From: Pseudomonadota bacterium
GTDB lineage: Bacteria > Pseudomonadota > Alphaproteobacteria > Rhizobiales > Devosiaceae
DNA: 18,595 bases
Reading direction: 5' to 3'
Assembly: GCA_023387585.1 (NCBI GenBank)
Contig: JAEWHZ010000235.1
Coordinates: forward strand, 1 to 18,595
The notes under the pieces are model-generated. The model was not told the DNA's origin. It saw only the letters and a program-made list of their open reading frames with translations, and searched no databases. The first letter of the stretch is position 1. Each line of letters begins with the position of its first letter. This document shows, piece by piece, positions 14,712 through 18,595 of the stretch. The position numbers and the translations under genes are program-made.

Positions 14712-15712
14712 GCGACCTGCTCGAACTGCGCAATGTCTCGAAAATCTACCAGCGCGGCCTGATCAACGCCAAGGCCACCGTGGCGCTGCGCGACATCTCG
14801 CTGCGCCTCAGCGAGACCGAGCCGACCATCATGACCGTGGCCGGCGAGAGCGGCAGCGGCAAGACCACGCTCGCCATGCTGCTGCTCGGCTTCATCGCCC
14901 CGACCACCGGCGAGATCATCTATCGCGGCCGCAACATCACGACGCTGGAGGGCAAGGAACGCCTCGCCTACCGGCGCGAGGTGCAGGCGGTGTTCCAGGA
15001 CCCCTTCGCGGTGTTCAACCCGTTCTATACCGTCGACCATTTGCTGACCGTGCCGATCAAGCGCTTCAAGCTTGCCCGCACCAGGGCCGAGGCGCGCAAC
15101 CGCATGGAGGAGGCGCTGACGGCGGTCGGGTTGCGGCCCGAGGACATTCTGGGGCGCTTCCCGCACCAGCTCTCCGGCGGCCAGCGCCAGCGCATCAACG
15201 TCGCCCGCGCCCTGCTATTGAAGCCGCGCCTGCTGATCGCCGACGAGCCGGTGTCGATGGTCGACGCCTCGCTGCGGGCCAACATCCTCGAAACCCTGCG
15301 CAATTTGCAGCGCGACCATGGCGTGTCGATCATCTACATCACCCATGACCTGACGACGGCCTATCACATCGCCAAGTCGATCATCGTGCTCTATCGCGGC
15401 GGGGTGATGGAGGCGGGCGATGTCGATGCGGTGATCAAATCGCCCGAGCATCCCTATACGCGGCTTTTGGTCGACTCCATTCCCTGGCCGAACCTCGACC
15501 AGCGCTGGGGCGACCAGCCGATCATCAGCCGCGGCGCGATCGACATGCCGGGCGCCTGCCCGTTCATGGCGCGCTGCCCGCATGCCATGCCGGTGTGCGA
15601 GCAGAACCCGCCTCTGTTCCAGATCAGCCCGCACCAGGCAGCCGCGTGCTATCTGCACGACAAGAAGCCGCAGATCGTGGCGGAACGGCTCACCGAGCTG
15701 CTGCCCGCCTGA
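14708..15712 (+). CDS. ABC transporter ATP-binding protein, DppF/OppF type
   Basis: Second ATPase of the Dpp-type importer, 334 residues. Walker A is GESGSGKTT (46-54), the Q-loop glutamine is in VFQDP (Gln97), the signature is LSGGQ (155-159), Walker B is LLIADE (175-180) and the switch histidine is His213. A C-terminal four-cysteine pattern (284, 290, 297, 314) resembles that of its partner. The VSMVDASLR segment after Walker B is typical of DppF rather than DppD. The ATGA overlap with the preceding gene implies coupled translation. This is the last gene of the operon; a long hairpin begins 10 bp after its stop. Confidence 0.94.
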   Translation: MSDLLELRNVSKIYQRGLINAKATVALRDISLRLSETEPTIMTVAGESGSGKTTLAMLLLGFIAPTTGEIIYRGRNITTLEGKERLAYRREVQAVFQDPFAVFNPFYTVDHLLTVPIKRFKLARTRAEARNRMEEALTAVGLRPEDILGRFPHQLSGGQRQRINVARALLLKPRLLIADEPVSMVDASLRANILETLRNLQRDHGVSIIYITHDLTTAYHIAKSIIVLYRGGVMEAGDVDAVIKSPEHPYTRLLVDSIPWPNLDQRWGDQPIISRGAIDMPGACPFMARCPHAMPVCEQNPPLFQISPHQAAACYLHDKKPQIVAERLTELLPA

Positions 15713-15721
15713 TCGGCGCGA

Positions 15722-15831
15722 CTTGGAGCTCCTGTTCTGACTGAACCAGAACAGGAGCTCTAAGCCTTTGATTTGTCGCGTTTCCGAACCGCAAAAGTGG
15801 TATCCACCTTTGTTGGAAACGCTTAGGTTCC
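15722..15831. repeat. Mosaic palindromic intergenic repeat, copy 1
   Basis: Two palindromes joined by a short linker. The left one (15722-15764) is an 18-pair stem with one G-T pair: CTTGGAGCTCCTGTTCTG against CAGAACAGGAGCTCTAAG, with a 7-nt loop. The right one (15778-15822) has GCGTTTCC/GGAAACGC arms around an inner GTGG-tat-CCAC hairpin, and ends in CGCTTAGGTTCC. The linker reads CCTTTGATTTGTC. A second, diverged copy lies at 16777-16877. This looks like the small dispersed mosaic repeats frequent between genes in Hyphomicrobiales. The left hairpin may also act as terminator of the transporter operon. Bases 15832-15914 hold nothing else recognised. Confidence 0.7.
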
Positions 15832-15914
15832 CGCCCCCGGCCGCATCGCGGCGCCCGGGGGCTGTCATATCGGCGGCCCGGACCGGGCCGTCCTTTCCAA
15901 TCGAGGGGCTTGAG

Positions 15915-16748
15915 ATGAGGATTGCGGTTACCGGCGCCAGCGGGCGCATCGGGCGGGCCATCACCGAAATGGCGCTGGCGCGCGGGCATGAGGTGGTCGC
16001 CATCGACCGGGTGGCCATGCCGCCCATGGAGGGACTTGCGGGCAGCTTCGTCACCACCACGGACGACTATGACGCACTGGTCACCGCCTTTGCCGGGTGC
16101 GACGCGCTGATCCACATGGCCGCCATCCCCTCGCCCGGCCATCATCCCGACCAGGTGATCCACAACAACAATGTCGTCGGCAGCTACAACGCGCTGCACG
16201 CCGCCATCGCCAACGGCATCAGGCGCATCTGCCAGGCCTCGAGCGTCAACGCCATCGGCCATTCCTATTCGCGCCGCCCGCGCTACGACTATTTCCCGCT
16301 CGACGAAGAGCATCCGAACTATTCGGAGGAACCCTACAGCCTGTCGAAATGGATCTGCGAGCAGCAGGCCGACGCCTTCGTGCGGCGCTATGACGACCTC
16401 TCCATCGCCAGCCTGCGCTTCCACTATGTGGTGCCGGACCGCAAGATCGCCTACGATGCCTATGCCCACCAGACCGAGAACAACGGCCGGCATTTGTGGG
16501 CCTGGACGCATCTCAAGGCGGCGGCGGACGCCTCGCTGCGCAGCGTCGAAGGCCGCTTCATGGGGCACGAGGTATTCTTCATCGTCTCCCCGACCACCAT
16601 CATGAACACGCCCAGCGCCGAGCTGAGCGCGAAATACCTGCCCGAAACGCCCTGGCGCCAGCCGCCGAGCGGCAGCGAATCCTTCTTCAGCTCCGCCAAG
16701 GCCGAGCGCATATTGGGCTGGAACCACGACGCGGCGGCGCGCGGCTGA
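15915..16748 (+). CDS. NAD(P)-dependent epimerase/dehydratase family oxidoreductase
   Basis: Extended-SDR enzyme, 277 residues, probably acting on a sugar or uronate. The ATG at 15915 follows GAGGGG and leads directly into the nucleotide-binding strand: MRIAVTGASGRIG, with GASGRIG at 7-13 and an acidic Asp31 at the end of the second strand that favours NAD. Active-site residues are Ser109/Ser110 and the YSLSK motif (Tyr141, Lys145). The size and the short C-terminal domain resemble uronate dehydrogenase and related small sugar dehydrogenases, so a true epimerase role is not assured. It stands alone between two mosaic repeats, about 200 bp after the transporter operon and 162 bp before the next gene, and may have its own promoter. 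Confidence 0.88.
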   Translation: MRIAVTGASGRIGRAITEMALARGHEVVAIDRVAMPPMEGLAGSFVTTTDDYDALVTAFAGCDALIHMAAIPSPGHHPDQVIHNNNVVGSYNALHAAIANGIRRICQASSVNAIGHSYSRRPRYDYFPLDEEHPNYSEEPYSLSKWICEQQADAFVRRYDDLSIASLRFHYVVPDRKIAYDAYAHQTENNGRHLWAWTHLKAAADASLRSVEGRFMGHEVFFIVSPTTIMNTPSAELSAKYLPETPWRQPPSGSESFFSSAKAERILGWNHDAAARG

Positions 16749-16776
16749 TCTGCCGCGTTGTCGACAAGCGCTCCTG

Positions 16777-16877
16777 CGCTTAGGTTCCGGTCCGATTCTA
16801 TCGGACGAGAATCGCCAAGTCTTTGATCCGGCGCGTTTCAGAACCGCGAAAGTAGTGTCCGCTTTCGCGCGAAACGC
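16777..16877. repeat. Mosaic palindromic intergenic repeat, copy 2
   Basis: Begins with CGCTTAGGTTCC, identical to the 3' end of copy 1. Next come two overlapping, mutually exclusive hairpins: GTCCGAT-tct-ATCGGAC (16790-16806) and CGATTCT/AGAATCG (16793-16814). The linker CAAGTCTTTGATCCG matches the copy-1 linker. The main palindrome (16833-16877) has GCGTTTC/GAAACGC outer arms and an inner GCGAAAG/CTTTCGC stem. Both copies share the orientation CTTTGAT then GCGTTTC. The remaining intergenic bases (16749-16776, 16878-16910) hold only the ribosome site AGGAG at 16898-16902. Confidence 0.7.
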
Positions 16878-16910
16878 TCCAGGATAGCGGTAAAAACAGG
16901 AGCCTCGACC

Positions 16911-17690
16911 ATGACGCTAACATATTCCGCCCGGACCGCCCTCGTGCTCGGCGGCAGCAAGGGGCTCGGCTTCGCCATCGCCGAAGGGCTGGCACGAGCC
17001 GGCCTGCGCGTGGCGCTGACCAGCCGCGACCTCGAAGGGGCGCGCGAAGCGGCGGCGCGGATCGGCGATGCGGCGCGCGGCTATGCCTGCGACACCGGCG
17101 ACCTGGCGGCGGTGGAGAAGCTGCATGAAGACGTGACGCGCGACCTGGGCGGCATCGACGTGCTGGTGCTCAATTCCGGCGGCCCCAAGCCGAGCGGCGC
17201 CCACAATCTGTCGCCCGAAACCTGGCGCGCGGCCTTCGAGAGCATGTTCGTCGGCCTGGTGCGGCTCGCCGACCTCGCCCTGCCCGGCATGACGGAACGC
17301 GGCTTCGGGCGCATCCTGTCGATCATCTCCTCCGGCGTCATCGAGCCGGTCCCCAACCTCGCCGTCTCCAACACCATCCGCCCGGCGCTGGTGGGCTGGG
17401 GCAAGACGCTGGCCACCGAGGTCGCGAGCAAGGGCATCACCGTCAATGCCATCGCGCCGGGCCGCATCGCCACCGGCCGCCTCGTCAGCCTCGACCAGAA
17501 CAATGCCGAAAAGCAGGGCAAGTCGGTCGAAGACGTACGCAAGGCATCGCAGGCCCAGATTCCGGTCGGCCGCTACGGCAAGCCCGAGGAATTCGCCGCC
17601 ATGGCTCTGTTCCTCGCCTCCGACGACGCCGCCTTCGTCACCGGCTCGGTGCTGCGCGTCGATGGCGGGCAGATCGCCGCGACCATCTAG
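16911..17690 (+). CDS. Divergent SDR family oxidoreductase lacking the canonical Tyr/Lys pair
   Basis: Short-chain dehydrogenase fold, 259 residues. The cofactor loop is GGSKGLG (14-20), and LNSGGPKPSG (88-96) stands where NAAG is usual. Ser140/Ser141 are present, but the YxxxK position is occupied by SNTIR (153-157): serine replaces the catalytic tyrosine and arginine the lysine. The C-terminus is normal (LASDDAAFVTGSVLRVDGG). This matches a known subgroup of FabG-like SDRs with an altered active site, whose reaction is poorly defined. Ribosome site AGGAG lies 8 nt before the ATG. The stop is 2 bp before the ThuA-like start, so the two form a couplet and may act on the same sugar derivative. 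Confidence 0.88.
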   Translation: MTLTYSARTALVLGGSKGLGFAIAEGLARAGLRVALTSRDLEGAREAAARIGDAARGYACDTGDLAAVEKLHEDVTRDLGGIDVLVLNSGGPKPSGAHNLSPETWRAAFESMFVGLVRLADLALPGMTERGFGRILSIISSGVIEPVPNLAVSNTIRPALVGWGKTLATEVASKGITVNAIAPGRIATGRLVSLDQNNAEKQGKSVEDVRKASQAQIPVGRYGKPEEFAAMALFLASDDAAFVTGSVLRVDGGQIAATI

Positions 17691-17692
17691 CC

Positions 17693-18349
17693 ATGAGCAA
17701 GCGCAAGGCACTCGTCGTCTGGGGCGGGATGGAACTGCACACGCCACAGCGGGGCGCGGAAACCGTGCGCGCCCTGCTCGAACCGGAAGGTTTCGAGGTC
17801 ACCGTCAGCGAGGACACCGGGCTGATCGGCGAGCCGAGCGTCGCCCAGTTCGACCTCGTCGTGCCCGTGGTGACCGGCGGCGAGCTGACGCGCGACCAGG
17901 GCCGGACGCTGGCCGCCGCCATCCGCGCCGGCACCGGGCTCGCCGGCTATCACATGGGCCTCGCCACCAGCTTCCGCGACTGCGTGGCCTTCCGCTATGC
18001 TGCCGGCTGCTACTGGGTCGCCCACCCGGGCAACATCATCACCTACAGGGTCGAGGTGACCCGGCCTGATCATCCGATCATGGCCGGCATCGACAGCTTC
18101 GAGCATGTTTCGGAGCAGTATTACCTGCATTACGACCCGGCGGTGGACGTGCTGGCGACCACCACCTTTACCGGCGAGCACGACCCCTCGCGCACCAATG
18201 TCGTCATGCCGGTAGTCTACACCACCATGCATGGCGCCGGGCGCGTGTTCTATTTCTCGCTCGGGCACACGGCCGACGAGCTCGAGATCGAGCCGGTGCG
18301 CACGATCCTGCGCCGCGGCCTGCTCTGGGCCGCCCGCGACGCGGGCTGA
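17693..18349 (+). CDS. ThuA-like (trehalose utilisation) domain protein
   Basis: 218-residue single-domain protein of the ThuA family, a class I glutamine-amidotransferase-like fold. Recognisable stretches are KALVVWGGMELHTPQRGAE at the N-terminus, GTGLAGYHMGLA (about 81-92), and RPDHPIMAGID. The EQYYLHYDP segment and the terminal HGAGRVFYFSLGHT also fit. ThuA works with the Gfo/Idh/MocA protein ThuB in trehalose/3-keto-sugar metabolism in rhizobia and Agrobacterium, but most family members have unknown reactions. No signal peptide is seen, so it is cytoplasmic. It follows the divergent SDR by 2 bp and converges on the cytochrome gene with a 7-bp gap, leaving no room for a separate terminator. 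Confidence 0.88.
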   Translation: MSKRKALVVWGGMELHTPQRGAETVRALLEPEGFEVTVSEDTGLIGEPSVAQFDLVVPVVTGGELTRDQGRTLAAAIRAGTGLAGYHMGLATSFRDCVAFRYAAGCYWVAHPGNIITYRVEVTRPDHPIMAGIDSFEHVSEQYYLHYDPAVDVLATTTFTGEHDPSRTNVVMPVVYTTMHGAGRVFYFSLGHTADELEIEPVRTILRRGLLWAARDAG

Positions 18350-18356
18350 GAACGGT

Positions 18357-18595
18357 TTATTCGCGGGCGTCGCCGAGCGTGTCCGGCACCGGATCGAGCA
18401 CGAGCGGCGTGGTGGCGGCAGCATAGCTGGCGAAGGTTTCGCGCTCGGCGCCCTCGGTCAGCAGGCGGCGGTGATAGGGCGCATCGAAGATCGCCATCCA
18501 CTCGTCCTCGCCCATGTCGCGCTGGAGGAAATAGCTGTCGCCGCCATGGCAGGCGAGGCAGTTGTCGACGAACAGCTCCTTGCCGTCGAGCGGCA
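18357..18595 (-). CDS. c-type cytochrome, C-terminal part (5' end beyond window)
   Basis: Reading the minus strand back from the TAA at 18359-18357 gives 78 residues open to the window edge. The visible sequence begins PLDGKELFVDNCLACHGGDS and has a single c-type haem-binding motif, CLACH, at visible residues 12-16. It continues with an EDEWMAIFDAP helix region, YHRRLLTEGAERETFASYAAAT and an acidic, proline-rich tail. This is the C-terminal domain of a mono- or multihaem cytochrome c, or of a larger quinoprotein or dehydrogenase with a fused cytochrome; the missing part decides. Location beside sugar oxidation genes suggests an electron acceptor for a periplasmic dehydrogenase. It converges with the ThuA-like gene. 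Confidence 0.75.
   Translation of the reverse strand, partial: PLDGKELFVDNCLACHGGDSYFLQRDMGEDEWMAIFDAPYHRRLLTEGAERETFASYAAATTPLVLDPVPDTLGDARE

Noticed and set aside
1..18595. tRNA, rRNA, CRISPR arrays, insertion sequences, prophage or restriction/defence genes
   Set aside because: None seen: no regular spacer array, no transposase or integrase motifs, and nearly all space is filled with metabolic and transport genes.

Overview
The window is a GC-rich bacterial chromosome segment made almost entirely of carbohydrate catabolism genes. Codon use, ABC transporter types, ThuA-like and Gfo/Idh/MocA genes, and dispersed mosaic palindromes of a style common in Hyphomicrobiales suggest an alphaproteobacterium, perhaps near Devosia or the rhizobia. 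The taxonomic call is inference; no rRNA or housekeeping marker is present.

Left block (1-6362, minus strand): one tight operon transcribed leftward from about 6380. Its order is a classical SDR dehydrogenase, a Gfo/Idh/MocA oxidoreductase, a TIM-barrel sugar isomerase/epimerase, a sugar-binding protein with signal peptide, an RbsA-type double ATPase and an RbsC-type permease cut by the left edge. It looks like a self-contained import-and-oxidise module for a sugar, polyol or glycoside.

Middle block (6363-9432): a 212-bp divergent control region, then a periplasmic PQQ glucose/aldose dehydrogenase of the Acinetobacter soluble-GDH (GdhB) type carrying a fused C-terminal cytochrome c domain. 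It overlaps an aldose-1-epimerase gene by 4 bp, and a perfect 12-bp hairpin closes the unit.

Right transporter block (9433-15712): about 490 bp of non-coding leader, rich in inverted repeats and with a 14-bp tandem repeat containing TTGTCCACA, precedes a complete five-gene ABC transporter of the peptide/nickel (Dpp/Opp) class. Its sugar-gene surroundings suggest an oligosaccharide or glycoside as substrate, but this is not proven.

Right end (15713-18595): an NAD-dependent epimerase/dehydratase-like gene sits between two copies of a mosaic palindromic repeat. A divergent SDR lacking the Tyr/Lys active-site pair and a ThuA-like gene follow as a couplet. A convergent gene for a c-type cytochrome is cut by the right edge.

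The combined picture is sugar oxidation in the periplasm (PQQ dehydrogenase plus cytochromes) with two uptake systems and several cytoplasmic sugar oxidoreductases and isomerases. No RNA genes, insertion sequences, prophage or CRISPR arrays were seen.
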